The notes beneath the pieces were generated by a model. That model had not been told where the DNA came from. It searched no databases and worked only from the letters and a program-made list of their open reading frames with translations. Position numbers and translations under genes: made by a program. From Ancylobacter sp. IITR112 (lineage in GTDB: Bacteria; Pseudomonadota; Alphaproteobacteria; Rhizobiales; Xanthobacteraceae): a DNA stretch of 64,000 nucleotides. Where the stretch lies: NCBI RefSeq assembly GCF_041415945.1, contig NZ_JBGCUS010000001.1, forward strand, positions 1,364,001 through 1,428,000, in the 5' to 3' direction. Below are positions 52,840 through 61,586 of this stretch, in pieces. Positions within the stretch are counted from its first letter, which is position 1; every line of letters starts with the position of its first letter.

Positions 52840-54198
52840 ATGGCGCCGGCGCCGGAAGGGCCGGCGGTTCCCGCCCGCCGGCTCGCGCTCTATGCCCTGC
52901 CGGCGCTGCCGCTCGCCGCGCTGGCGCTGCCCTTCTATGTCATCGTCCCGAGCTATTATGCCGAGACGCTGGGGCTTTCGCTGGCGGCCGTCGGCACGGC
53001 GCTGCTGGCGGTCCGCTGCCTCGACGCCCTTGCCGATCCGCTGCTCGGCTGGGTGGCCGACCGGTGGGCGCCGCGCCTGGGGCGGCGGCGGGCGCTGATG
53101 CTGGCGGCGGCGCCGGTGACGGCGCTGTGCGCCTTCATGCTGTTCTGGCCCGGCGCCGGGGCGGGCATCGCCCATCTCGTCCTGTGGGCGCTGGGCCTCT
53201 CGCTCGGCTACACCGCGCTCACCCTCAGCTACACCGCCTGGGGGGCGGAGATGACCGCCGATTATCGCGGCCGCGCCCGGGTGGCGGCGGCCCGCGAAGG
53301 GGTGACGCTGCTCGGCACGCTGGTCGCCATCGCGCTGCCCTTCGCGGTTGGGCTCGGGGATGGAGGCGGCCATTTTGACGGGCTGGCGGCGATGGGGGTG
53401 TTCGTGCTGGTCAGCCTGCCGCTGCTGTGCGGGGCGTGCGTCCTCGGGGTGCCGGAACCGGCCAACCGCACGCGGGAGCGGCTGCGGCTCGGGACCGGGC
53501 TGCGCCATCTGCGGGCGAACCGGCCGTTTCTGCGGCTGATCGCGGCCTTTCTGCTCAACGGTATCGCCAACGCGATTCCCGCCACGCTGTTTCTCTATTT
53601 CGTCGCCGACCGCATCGGGGCGGCGGCGCTGCAAGGGCCGCTGCTGTTTGTCTATTTCCTTTGCGCCGTCGCCGGGCTGCCGCTGGCGCTGGCCTGCGCC
53701 GGCCGTTTCGGCAAGCATCAAGCCTGGTGCGGGGCGATGCTGCTGGCGTGCCTCGTCTTCGCCGGCGCCGGCTGGCTGGGGCCGGGAGATGTCGTGCCCT
53801 TCGCACTCATCTGCGTGGCGACGGGAATCCTGTTGGCCTTCGATGTGGCGCTGCCGCCGGCGATCCAGGCGGATGTCATCGACGTGGATACCGCCGCCTC
53901 CGGCGAGCAGCGCTCGGGGCTGTATTTCGCCCTCTGGGCGCTCGCCACCAAGCTCGCTCTCGCGCTGGCGGTCGGGGTGACGTTTCCGCTGCTGGATTGG
54001 GCCGGCTACCGGCCGGGCGCGGGCGCGCCCTCGGCGGAGGCCGGGGCGGCGCTGGCCATGCTCTATGCCTGGCTGCCGATCCCGGCCAAGCTGGCGGCGA
54101 TCGCGCTGATGTGGGGGTTTCCCGTCGATGAGGCGGCGCAGCGTCGGCTGCGGGAGGCGATCGAGGCGGGAGAGGGCCGAGCGGCAGGCGCGCGCTGA
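52840..54198 (+). CDS. MFS transporter, GPH-like family
   Basis: A 452-residue inner-membrane protein with about 12 helices. GPH/MFS_2 features: YALPALPLAALALPFYVIVP, RCLDALADPLLGWVADRW and RLGRRRALM, then SYTAWGAEMTADYRGRARVA. Family members import sugars or lipids (for example lysophospholipid or melibiose carriers). The neighbours suggest a lipid-related cargo, but this is only context. The ATG at 52840 follows the previous stop by one base. Confidence 0.87.
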   Translation: MAPAPEGPAVPARRLALYALPALPLAALALPFYVIVPSYYAETLGLSLAAVGTALLAVRCLDALADPLLGWVADRWAPRLGRRRALMLAAAPVTALCAFMLFWPGAGAGIAHLVLWALGLSLGYTALTLSYTAWGAEMTADYRGRARVAAAREGVTLLGTLVAIALPFAVGLGDGGGHFDGLAAMGVFVLVSLPLLCGACVLGVPEPANRTRERLRLGTGLRHLRANRPFLRLIAAFLLNGIANAIPATLFLYFVADRIGAAALQGPLLFVYFLCAVAGLPLALACAGRFGKHQAWCGAMLLACLVFAGAGWLGPGDVVPFALICVATGILLAFDVALPPAIQADVIDVDTAASGEQRSGLYFALWALATKLALALAVGVTFPLLDWAGYRPGAGAPSAEAGAALAMLYAWLPIPAKLAAIALMWGFPVDEAAQRRLREAIEAGEGRAAGAR

Positions 54199-54219
54199 GC
54201 GCTCCTGCCCGGCGGCGGG

Positions 54220-54345
54220 TCAGCCGATCTGTTCGATGATGATGGCGCGGATCTGCTCGCGCGTGAGACCGCAGGGCTCCGGCTTCCACTCCGGGCTGGA
54301 GCGGATGATGGCGGGAGCGGTCGGGGTGTGGATGTGGGTCGACAT
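54220..54345 (-). CDS. Small protein, 41 aa
   Basis: MSTHIHTPTAPAIIRSSPEW then KPEPCGLTREQIRAIIIEQIG. GAGGA lies 5-6 nt before the ATG. The end is helical with a single Cys. It resembles small conserved rhizobial proteins but I cannot name one. Just upstream of it is the TRAP terminator. Confidence 0.5.
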   Translation of the reverse strand: MSTHIHTPTAPAIIRSSPEWKPEPCGLTREQIRAIIIEQIG

Positions 54346-54406
54346 ATATCCTCTTGGCCGCTGCGGCCCGTGGCCGGCGGCTGACGCAGGTGCGTCCATG
54401 TTGGGG

Positions 54407-54438
54407 TAAAGAAATGCCCGGCCTCTGACCGGCCGGGC
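54407..54438 (-). terminator. Intrinsic terminator of the malonate TRAP operon
   Basis: Stem GCCCGGCC/GGCCGGGC (54416-54423 and 54431-54438) with a 7-nt loop, followed on the minus strand by ATTTCTTTA. It lies about 65 bp after the large-permease stop. Confidence 0.75.
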
Positions 54439-54504
54439 GGGTCGCACATTGGCGACGGTTGCAGGTCTAATCCCGCAATGCGTTGCGAATAAGGCGAGGG
54501 GCCC

Positions 54505-55827
54505 TCACAGCGGACCCATCACATAGTTTGGCAGCCAGGTGGCGATTTCCGGGAACAGGCAGAGGATGACGATGCCCATAAGCATCAGCACCACATAAGG
54601 CACCGCGCCTCCCAGTACCTGCTGCGCCGGCACCTGCGGCGCGATGGCCTTGACCACGAACAGGTTGAGCCCGACCGGCGGGGTGATCAGGCCGATCTCC
54701 ATATTGATGGTCAGCACCACGGCGAACCAATAGGGGTCGAAGCCCGAGGAGACGATGATCGGGTAGAGCAGCGGCGCCGACATGACGATGATGGCGACCG
54801 GCGGCAGGAACATGCCGGACACCAGCAGGAACAGGTTGATCAGCGCCATCAGCACCCAGCGGTTCACCTCCAGCCCGGCAATGGTGGCGGCGACCGTCTG
54901 GGTGATGAACAGCGAGGACAGCGCGAAGGCGAACAGTTCCGCCGACGCCATGATCATCATGATCATCACGCTTTCGCGCAGTGTCGAGGAGAAGATGTCG
55001 AAGATCGGCTTCGGCTGGAACAGCCGGTACATGATGATGACGACGCCCAGCGTCAGGAAGGCGCCGGCGCCCGCCGCCTCGGAGGGCGTGGCGACGCCGC
55101 CATAAAGCACATAGAGCGTGCCCAGGATGATGATGAGGAAGGGCGTCACCTTGGGCAGCGCGGCGAGTTTCTCGCCGAAGCTGAAGCGATTGCCGCTGAT
55201 GTCGAAGGAGAAGTTCTTGCGCCGGCAGTCGAACAGCGCCCAGGCCATGAACATGGCGGTGAGCATCAGCCCCGGCATGACGCCGGCGAGGAACAGGCGG
55301 CCGATCGAGGTTTCGGTGGCGATGCCATAGACGATCATCGTCACCGAGGGCGGAATGAGGATGCCGAGCGTGCCGCCGGCGCAGATCGAGCCGGTGGCGA
55401 CCGAGGCGGGATAGCCGCGCTTCAGCATCTCCGGAATGCCCATCTTGCCGATGGCGGCGCAGGTCGCCGGGCTGGAGCCGGTCATGCCGGCGAAGATGGC
55501 GCAGGCGCCGATATTGGACAGCACCAGCCCGCCCGGCACCCGGTTCAGCCAGCGGTCCAGCGCCTCATAGAGATCGCGCCCGGCGGGGGTGGCGGCGACC
55601 GCCGCGCCCATCAGCACGAACATCGGGATCGAGACATAGGCGAGGTTGGCGATGCCGGCGAACATGGTTTCGGCCAGCACCTCGAACACGCCGATGCCAT
55701 TGGCCAGCAACAGCCCGCCAATGGCGGTCAGGCCAAGCGCGAAGGCGATCGGCATGCCGGTGGCGAGCAGCACGAAAAGCAGGCCGATGATGAGCGCGCC
55801 TGACGAAGTGGGAGAAAGGCTCATCAT
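54505..55827 (-). CDS. matM: TRAP transporter large permease (DctM type; malonate)
   Basis: A 440-residue inner-membrane subunit with about 12-13 helices. DctM signatures are YVSIPMFVLMGAAVAATPAG, NIGACAIFAGMTGSSPATCA, GGTLGILIPPSVTMIVYGIA, and LFLAGVMPGLMLTAMFMAW. It carries out Na+- or H+-coupled uptake with the small subunit and the periplasmic binder. The start MMSLSPTSSGALIIGLLFVL overlaps the small-subunit stop (ATGA). The malonate assignment comes from adjacent matB/matA/matR. Confidence 0.88.
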   Translation of the reverse strand: MMSLSPTSSGALIIGLLFVLLATGMPIAFALGLTAIGGLLLANGIGVFEVLAETMFAGIANLAYVSIPMFVLMGAAVAATPAGRDLYEALDRWLNRVPGGLVLSNIGACAIFAGMTGSSPATCAAIGKMGIPEMLKRGYPASVATGSICAGGTLGILIPPSVTMIVYGIATETSIGRLFLAGVMPGLMLTAMFMAWALFDCRRKNFSFDISGNRFSFGEKLAALPKVTPFLIIILGTLYVLYGGVATPSEAAGAGAFLTLGVVIIMYRLFQPKPIFDIFSSTLRESVMIMMIMASAELFAFALSSLFITQTVAATIAGLEVNRWVLMALINLFLLVSGMFLPPVAIIVMSAPLLYPIIVSSGFDPYWFAVVLTINMEIGLITPPVGLNLFVVKAIAPQVPAQQVLGGAVPYVVLMLMGIVILCLFPEIATWLPNYVMGPL

Positions 55828-56330
55828 GCGTGACCCTGGAATTCGAAGGTGCTGCTCAGGCGGCGGATCAGCTCGGCGACATATTGCAGGGAGAGCAGGG
55901 CGAAGCTGACCGGCAGCGGCAGAAGCGGAATCCACAGCGTGATGGCGGCCACCGTCGAGGTCCGCCATTCATTCACATAGGCCTCGTGAAAGAAGATGGT
56001 GCTGGCGATGGTCATCAGCACCGCGAACAGCAGGCCGAGCAGCGCGCCGAGGATGCCCAGCACCCGCCGCGGCCGCGGCGCCAGCGACAATTCGATCACG
56101 TCGACGCCGACATGGCCGCGGGTCTTCAGCACATAGGGCGCGCCGAGGAACATGGCGGCCGTGGCGGTGAAGACGACGAAATCCGTCTGCCAGATCGTCG
56201 GGGCACGAAAGACGTAGCGCAGGAAGATCATCTCGCAGATCACCAGCATCGCCGCGATGAGCAGCAGCCCGGCAAGCAGGGCAGCGACCTTGGAGAGGAG
56301 ATCGACCGCTCGTAGGAACAGGCTGACCAT
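55824..56330 (-). CDS. matQ: TRAP transporter small permease (DctQ type; malonate)
   Basis: A 168-residue four-helix membrane protein: ALLAGLLLIAAMLVICEMIF, LRYVFRAPTIWQTDFVVFTA, LGAPYVLKTRGHVGVDVIEL, the last being the family's R-G-H-V motif. It pairs with the large permease. The start at 56330 is preferred; the extended frame contains Arg/Pro-rich non-family sequence. Gap of about 130 bp from the binder gene. Confidence 0.88.
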   Translation of the reverse strand: MVSLFLRAVDLLSKVAALLAGLLLIAAMLVICEMIFLRYVFRAPTIWQTDFVVFTATAAMFLGAPYVLKTRGHVGVDVIELSLAPRPRRVLGILGALLGLLFAVLMTIASTIFFHEAYVNEWRTSTVAAITLWIPLLPLPVSFALLSLQYVAELIRRLSSTFEFQGHA

Positions 56331-56461
56331 GGGGGGCTTTCGTTCGTCGAAGGGAGGGGGCGCGGCGCGCGGGCGACACCCCCGTCTCATCGCGGGGGCG
56401 CGCCGTCGCAGGTCGGAGGCCAACGTCCCGCGCGCCCGGCCAGGGCCGCGGGACGGGCAGG

Positions 56462-57484
56462 TTACTGCACCGCCAGTGCCTTCTTGATCAGTTCGTCGCC
56501 GCCCTTCACCTTCTCGGCGAAGTTCTTGTAGGAGCTTTCCTGCGCCACCTTGAGCCAGGCGTCGTAATCGGCGGCGGACATTTCCACCACCTCGACGCCC
56601 GCCTTCTTGTAGGTGTCGATCAGCTTCTGGTCGCCCTTGCGCACTTCGCCGGCGAACCAGGCCTGCGCCTTCTTGCCGGCGTCGAGAAGGGCCTTCTGCT
56701 GCGCCGAGTTGAGGCGGTCGAAGGACTGCTTGGACATCAGCACCGGCTCATACATGAACCAGATGGCGTTCTCGCCCGGCGCGGTGAGGCACTTGACCTG
56801 CTCGTAGAGGCGATAGGAGACAAAGCTTTCCGACGAGGTATTGGTGGCGTCGAGCACGCCGGTCTGCATGCCGGAATAGATTTCCGATGAGGGCATGGAG
56901 GCAATGGAGGCGCCGGCGGCGGCCAGCATCTGCTCGAAGGCCGGGCCGGCGGCGCGGGTCACCTGACCCTTGATGCTGTCCGGGCCGGTGATGCAGCCCT
57001 TCTTGGAGGCGAAGGCGCCGGAGAGCCACGCATCGGCGAGGACGATGGCGCCGTTCTTTTCAATCAGCGCCTTGATCTCCTGCATGAAGGGCGAGTCGTT
57101 GAGGCGCTCGGCGCGGTCGAAATTGCGCACCAGCCCAGGCATCAGCGTCGCCGAGAACTGCGGCACACGGCCGGAGGCGTAGTCGAGCGGGAAGGAGGTG
57201 ATGTCGAGCTGGCCCTTGGTGACGGCCCCCCACTGCTCATTCGCCTTGAACAGCGAGGAACCCGGGAAGACCTGGATCTTCAACCCGACATTGGCCGCCT
57301 CGACATCGCGGGCGATCATCTGCACCATCTCGTCGCGCGGATCGCCCTTGCCGCCGGGGAACTGGTGCGAGGCGCGCAGGGTGATGTCCTGCGCGAGCGA
57401 GGGCACCGCGAGGCCGATGCCTCCGGCGAGTGTGAGGGCGCAGCCAAGGGTCAGGGCGCGCATGATGCGTCGCGTGGCGTTCAT
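56462..57484 (-). CDS. matP: TRAP transporter substrate-binding protein (DctP type; malonate)
   Basis: A 340-residue periplasmic binder. Signal peptide ALTLGCALTLAGGIGLAVPS ending LAQ. The mature start DITLRASHQFPGGKGDPRDE, then GLKIQVFPGSSLFKANEQWG, and the conserved SSEIYSGMQTGVLDATNTSS with the ligand-binding Arg region before it. The ATG at 57484 has AGGAAACC upstream. It lies between the permeases and matB in a minus-strand array. Confidence 0.88.
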   Translation of the reverse strand: MNATRRIMRALTLGCALTLAGGIGLAVPSLAQDITLRASHQFPGGKGDPRDEMVQMIARDVEAANVGLKIQVFPGSSLFKANEQWGAVTKGQLDITSFPLDYASGRVPQFSATLMPGLVRNFDRAERLNDSPFMQEIKALIEKNGAIVLADAWLSGAFASKKGCITGPDSIKGQVTRAAGPAFEQMLAAAGASIASMPSSEIYSGMQTGVLDATNTSSESFVSYRLYEQVKCLTAPGENAIWFMYEPVLMSKQSFDRLNSAQQKALLDAGKKAQAWFAGEVRKGDQKLIDTYKKAGVEVVEMSAADYDAWLKVAQESSYKNFAEKVKGGDELIKKALAVQ

Positions 57485-57605
57485 GGTTTCCTCCGTGTCG
57501 CCGCCTCCCGGCGGACTGTTGGCGTTTCCTCGATGCGGGTGCGCCGGGGCGGTTGGTCCGCCACCTTGGCGCAGAGTACAGGGCGCCGACCGATGGTCGA
57601 TCAGC

Positions 57606-59129
57606 TCAGGCGCTCCGGCGGAAAATGTCCTTGTAACTGTCACGCAGGACGTTCTTCTGCACCTTGCCCATGGTGTTGCGCGGCAGTTCATCCACAAAGA
57701 ACACGCGCTTGGGTTGCTTGAACTTCGCCAGCCGGCCCTCAAGCGCCTGCAAGATGGACTGCTCGGTGAGCGGCGTGGTCTTGTCCGCCACCACCACGGC
57801 GGTGACGCCCTCGCCGAAATCGGGATGCGGCACGCCGATGACGGCACTCTCCACCACGCCGTCAATGGCGTCGATCTCGCCCTCGACTTCCTTGGGGTAG
57901 ACGTTGAATCCGCCGGAGATGACGAGATCCTTGCCGCGCCCGACAATGCTGAGATAGCCCTTGGCGTCGATGCGGCCGAGATCGCCGGTGACGAAGAACC
58001 CGTCATGGAACTCGCTCGCCGTCTTTTCCGGCATGCGCCAATAGCCCTTGGTGACGTTCGGGCCCTTGACCTCCACCATGCCGATCTCGCCGGCCGGCAG
58101 TTCCGCCCCCGTCGCCGGATCGGTGATGCGCACGCTCACCCCCGGCAGCGGAAAGCCCACCGTGCCGGCGAGGCGCTCACCCTCATAAGGGTTGGAGGTG
58201 TTCATGCAGGTCTCGGTCATGCCGTAGCGTTCAAGGATGGCATGGCCGGTGCGCTCGTAGAAGGCCCGGTGCGTCTCCTCCAGCAGCGGCGCCGAGCCGG
58301 AGACGAACAGGCGCATATGCGCGGTCGCCTCGCGCGTCAGCCCCGGCTGGTCGAGCAGGCGGGTGTAGAAAGTGGGCACGCCCATCAGGCAGGTGGCGCG
58401 GTCCATCAAGGTGATGGCCTCGCGCGGGTCGAACTTGGCGCGGAAGAACATCGACGCCCCGCTCAGCAGAACGAGGTTCGCCGCCACGAACAGGCCGTGG
58501 GTGTGGAACAGCGGCAGGGCGTGGATCAGCACATCTGCCTGGGTGAACCGCCAGCACTGTTTCAGCACCTGCGCGTTGGAGAGCAAATTGCCATGGGTGA
58601 GCATGGCCCCCTTGGCGCGGCCGGTGGTGCCCGAGGTGTAGAGGATGGCGGCCAGATCATCCGCCGTCCGCGGCACGTCGGCGAACGTCGCGGGAAAGGA
58701 CGCGGCGGCGTCCGTCAGCGATCCCACCCCGTCCGCATCCAGCGTCTCGACGCCGGCGACGCCAAGCTCGCGCGCCAGCGCCCGCCCCTCATCAGCGATT
58801 TCCGGCCGGCAGACGAACAGCGTCGGCTCGGCATCGCCGAGGAAATAGCGCACCTCGTTGACGGTATAGGCAGTGTTGAGCGGCAGATAGACCGCTCCCG
58901 CGCGCACCGTGGCCAGGTAGAGCGCCAGGCCGGGCAGGGATTTCTCCACCTGCACCGCCACCCGGTCACCCGGCTTCACCCCGCGCGCGACCAGCAGCCC
59001 GGCGAGCCGGGCGGACAGGGCGAAAAGCTCGCCATAGGTGACGCCCGAACCGTCCGCCAGCAGGGCCAGGGGCTTGTCGGGCGAGGGGATGGCGGCGGCA
59101 AGGGCGGTGAAGAGATGGTTGTCGGACAT
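57606..59129 (-). CDS. matB: Malonyl-CoA synthetase
   Basis: A 507-residue AMP-forming CoA ligase. P-loop ILYTSGTTGRAKGAMLTHGN, LPLFHTHGLFVAANLVLLSG, RYGMTETCMNTSNPYEGERL, GDLGRIDAKGYLSIVGRGKD, catalytic Lys in PRNTMGKVQKNVLRD. The TSNP...G pattern and the pairing with malonyl-CoA decarboxylase identify it as MatB, making malonyl-CoA from malonate, CoA and ATP in the cytoplasm. It starts 8 bp after the matA stop. Confidence 0.93.
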   Translation of the reverse strand: MSDNHLFTALAAAIPSPDKPLALLADGSGVTYGELFALSARLAGLLVARGVKPGDRVAVQVEKSLPGLALYLATVRAGAVYLPLNTAYTVNEVRYFLGDAEPTLFVCRPEIADEGRALARELGVAGVETLDADGVGSLTDAAASFPATFADVPRTADDLAAILYTSGTTGRAKGAMLTHGNLLSNAQVLKQCWRFTQADVLIHALPLFHTHGLFVAANLVLLSGASMFFRAKFDPREAITLMDRATCLMGVPTFYTRLLDQPGLTREATAHMRLFVSGSAPLLEETHRAFYERTGHAILERYGMTETCMNTSNPYEGERLAGTVGFPLPGVSVRITDPATGAELPAGEIGMVEVKGPNVTKGYWRMPEKTASEFHDGFFVTGDLGRIDAKGYLSIVGRGKDLVISGGFNVYPKEVEGEIDAIDGVVESAVIGVPHPDFGEGVTAVVVADKTTPLTEQSILQALEGRLAKFKQPKRVFFVDELPRNTMGKVQKNVLRDSYKDIFRRSA

Positions 59130-59137
59130 GATGCTTT

Positions 59138-60511
59138 TCAGGTGACGGGAACAAGGGCGCGGGAGGCGGGATCGACCTTCAGCAGCTTGCGTACCGGGGC
59201 GCTGGCGACGATCTCGCCCTTTCCGGCGAAGGCTTCGTGGTTCTTCTCGATATCGGCGGGGGTGTAGCGGTAATTGACCATCAGCCCCGCCGCCTGGGCG
59301 ATACCCTTGGGTGAGAGGTCGCCCATCGGGTTGATCCGCTCCAGCCGCGCGCCATTGCCGAGATGGAAGCGGGCGACGGGATCGACCGGCGCGCCCTTCG
59401 CGGTGCGGGCGGCCAGGAAATAATAGGCGGCGACGGGGGCGATCACGCCCGCCAGCTCCTCGCGGCGGGCCGGCTGTTCGGCCCAGTCAGGGGTGTCGAG
59501 CACCTCCAGCGCCTTGCGGTCGGCGGCGGAGAGGACGAGGCTCTGTTCCGCCCGCCGCTCGGCCTCCAGCCATTTGCGGAAGCCGGGCACCGGCGACAGG
59601 GTGACGAAGGTGGTGAGCGCGGGCAACTCGCGGGAAATTTCCTCCAGCACCTGCTTGATGAGGAAATTGCCGAACGAGACGCCGGCGAGGCCCTTCTGGC
59701 AATTGGAAATGGAATAGAACACCGCCGTCGTGGCGTCCTGCGGCCGCAGGAGCGGGCGGGCCGGGTCGAGAATCGGGGCGATGCCGCCGGGCGTCTCCTT
59801 CATCAGCGCGACCTCGACGAAGATCAGCGGCTCGTCCACCAGCGCGGGGTGGAAGAAGGCGTAGCAGCGCCGGTCGGGGCTATCGACGCGGGCGCGCAGA
59901 TCGTCCCAGTCGCGGATGGCGTGGACGGCTTCATAGCGGATGATCTTTTCCAGCACATTGGCCGGCGTCGACCAGTCGATGCGCCGGAGCATCAGAAAGC
60001 CCCGGTTGAACCAGGAGGCGAACAGATGCGCGAAATCGCGGTCGACCTCGGCAAGGTCGCGCCGGTGCACCATGGCCTCCATAAGCCGCTCGCGCATCCG
60101 CACCAGCGAGAGCGTGCCGCCCGGCGCCAGATTGAAGCGGCGGAAAAGCTCCTGCCGGCGCGGCTCACTGGCCCTGTGCAGATCGGCGGCGGCAGCGGTG
60201 CCTTCCTGGCCATAGGCCGCGATGGCCGCGGCGAGCCGCTCCGGATCGGGGCCGAATTTCTGCGCCAGCACCTCGAAGAACGCGATCGCCTCGCCGGTCT
60301 TCATATGCGCGTAGCGGTCGAGAATGTCGGCGGCGAGCGCGACGCCGGAGGCCTCGCCGCGCCCGGAGAGCAGCGTCTGGCAACGTTCGGCCAGCGTCTC
60401 CACCCGCGTCGCGCCGCTCACACGCTGCGAGCGGTCGAGCAGGGTGCGCCCGCGCTCGGCTATGGAGGCGAGCAGGTCTGCGACGAAGGAGGTGTTCGAT
60501 GCCATGGCCAA
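59138..60511 (-). CDS. matA: Malonyl-CoA decarboxylase
   Basis: A 457-residue MCD. The N-terminal helical domain (about 1-150) is followed by the GNAT-fold catalytic domain: RRCYAFFHPALVDEPLIFVE, STIxxxQKGLAG-type text as YSISNCQKGLAGVSFGNFLI, catalytic Ser in TLSPVPGFRKWL, and catalytic His in ARFHLGNGARLERINPMGD. It makes acetyl-CoA from malonyl-CoA. The start may be the ATG at 60511 or a second ATG two codons later. First gene of the minus-strand mat operon, divergent from the GntR regulator. Confidence 0.93.
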   Translation of the reverse strand: MAMASNTSFVADLLASIAERGRTLLDRSQRVSGATRVETLAERCQTLLSGRGEASGVALAADILDRYAHMKTGEAIAFFEVLAQKFGPDPERLAAAIAAYGQEGTAAAADLHRASEPRRQELFRRFNLAPGGTLSLVRMRERLMEAMVHRRDLAEVDRDFAHLFASWFNRGFLMLRRIDWSTPANVLEKIIRYEAVHAIRDWDDLRARVDSPDRRCYAFFHPALVDEPLIFVEVALMKETPGGIAPILDPARPLLRPQDATTAVFYSISNCQKGLAGVSFGNFLIKQVLEEISRELPALTTFVTLSPVPGFRKWLEAERRAEQSLVLSAADRKALEVLDTPDWAEQPARREELAGVIAPVAAYYFLAARTAKGAPVDPVARFHLGNGARLERINPMGDLSPKGIAQAAGLMVNYRYTPADIEKNHEAFAGKGEIVASAPVRKLLKVDPASRALVPVT

Positions 60512-60595
60512 TCCAGCGGTACGAACTGTGGATGAGCGCGCGGGAGCGCAGCCTCATTATGGGATGATGACGGATTTGCATCGTCCGTCAACCAT

Positions 60596-60607
60596 CAAGT
60601 ATACAAG
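60596..60607. promoter_or_regulatory. Candidate MatR operator in the matA/matR intergenic region
   Basis: CAAGTATACAAG, with a perfect GTATAC centre, lies midway between the two divergent starts (60511 and 60664). GntR/FCD repressors usually bind such short dyads. No second copy is obvious. Confidence 0.45.
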
Positions 60608-60663
60608 AAACCCGATCTTGCATTGCAGCACGGAAAATGGCTTGCTGCCGGCGGAGGTAAGCC

Positions 60664-61329
60664 GTGCGTGGTGAACAGACGCCGAGGCTTCGCGAAGCCC
60701 TTGAGGACGATATCGTCGCCGGCCGGCTGCGGCCGGGGCAGAGGCTTGACGAGGTCAGCCTCGCCGAGCGCTTCGGCGTATCGCGCACCCCGATCCGCGA
60801 GGCGCTGATCCAGCTTGCCGCCTCCGGCCTTGTCGAGATGCGCCCGCGGCGCGGCGCGTTCGTGACGCTGCTCGGCCCGCGCGAACTCGTCGAATCCTTC
60901 GAACTGATGGCGGAGATCGAAGCGTCCTGCGCGCGGCTGGCGGCGCAGCGTCTGGGGCCGACGGACCGCGCCGCGATCACCGAGGCGCATATCGCCTGCC
61001 AGGCCGCTGTCGCCGCCGGCGATGACGACGCCTATTATCCCGCCAATGCCCGTTTCCATGTCGCCATCTATGCCGCCACCGGCAACCGGGTTCTGCGCGC
61101 CGAGGCGGTGCGGCTGCAGACCGCTTTGCAGCCCTATCGCCGCCTGCAATTGAAGGTGCCGCGCCGCATCGCCAATTCGCTCGCCGAGCACGAGGCGATT
61201 CTGGCGGCGCTGCTCGCCGGCGATGGCGCCGCGGCCGCGGCCTGCATTCGCGCTCATGTTCTGGTGCAGGGCGAGCGCTTCATGTCGCTGCTCGCCGCCC
61301 TGCAGCAGGAAGCCGAACTGGCTGATTGA
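60664..61329 (+). CDS. matR: GntR-family (FCD) regulator, MatR
   Basis: A 221-residue regulator starting at GTG. The winged HTH: LREALEDDIVAGRLRPGQRL, LAERFGVSRTPIREALIQLA, GLVEMRPRRGAFVTLL. The all-helical FCD effector domain follows with the metal/ligand residues DAYYPANARFHVAIYAATGN and later LAEHEAILAALLAGD. Divergent to matA, as in known malonate loci, where the repressor releases DNA on binding malonate. Confidence 0.9.
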   Translation: MRGEQTPRLREALEDDIVAGRLRPGQRLDEVSLAERFGVSRTPIREALIQLAASGLVEMRPRRGAFVTLLGPRELVESFELMAEIEASCARLAAQRLGPTDRAAITEAHIACQAAVAAGDDDAYYPANARFHVAIYAATGNRVLRAEAVRLQTALQPYRRLQLKVPRRIANSLAEHEAILAALLAGDGAAAAACIRAHVLVQGERFMSLLAALQQEAELAD

Positions 61330-61586
61330 GCGATCGGGCGGCCCGCAGCGCGAGGGCCTTGTCAGCGCCACAGCCTGGGCAGGGGCCGTTCTTTTCCGCG
61401 CGCCCGCCGCCTGCATCTGGCCACCGACAGGGTTCAAAGAGGCGGCGAAAATGATGAATCGGTAATGGGTTAGGGCAATGCGCATCCCGCGGCGAGCGTC
61501 ACGCCGCTGTCAGGGCGCTGTAATAAGCACGCCGGGTGATTGGCTCCCCGGCCGGTCTGATTTTTTGACCAAAGAGCCCAATATCC

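Noticed and set aside
57198..59267. Plus-strand 689-codon open frame opposite matB and the TRAP binder
   Set aside because: Antisense shadow; the minus strand encodes well-recognised enzymes with correct starts and motifs.
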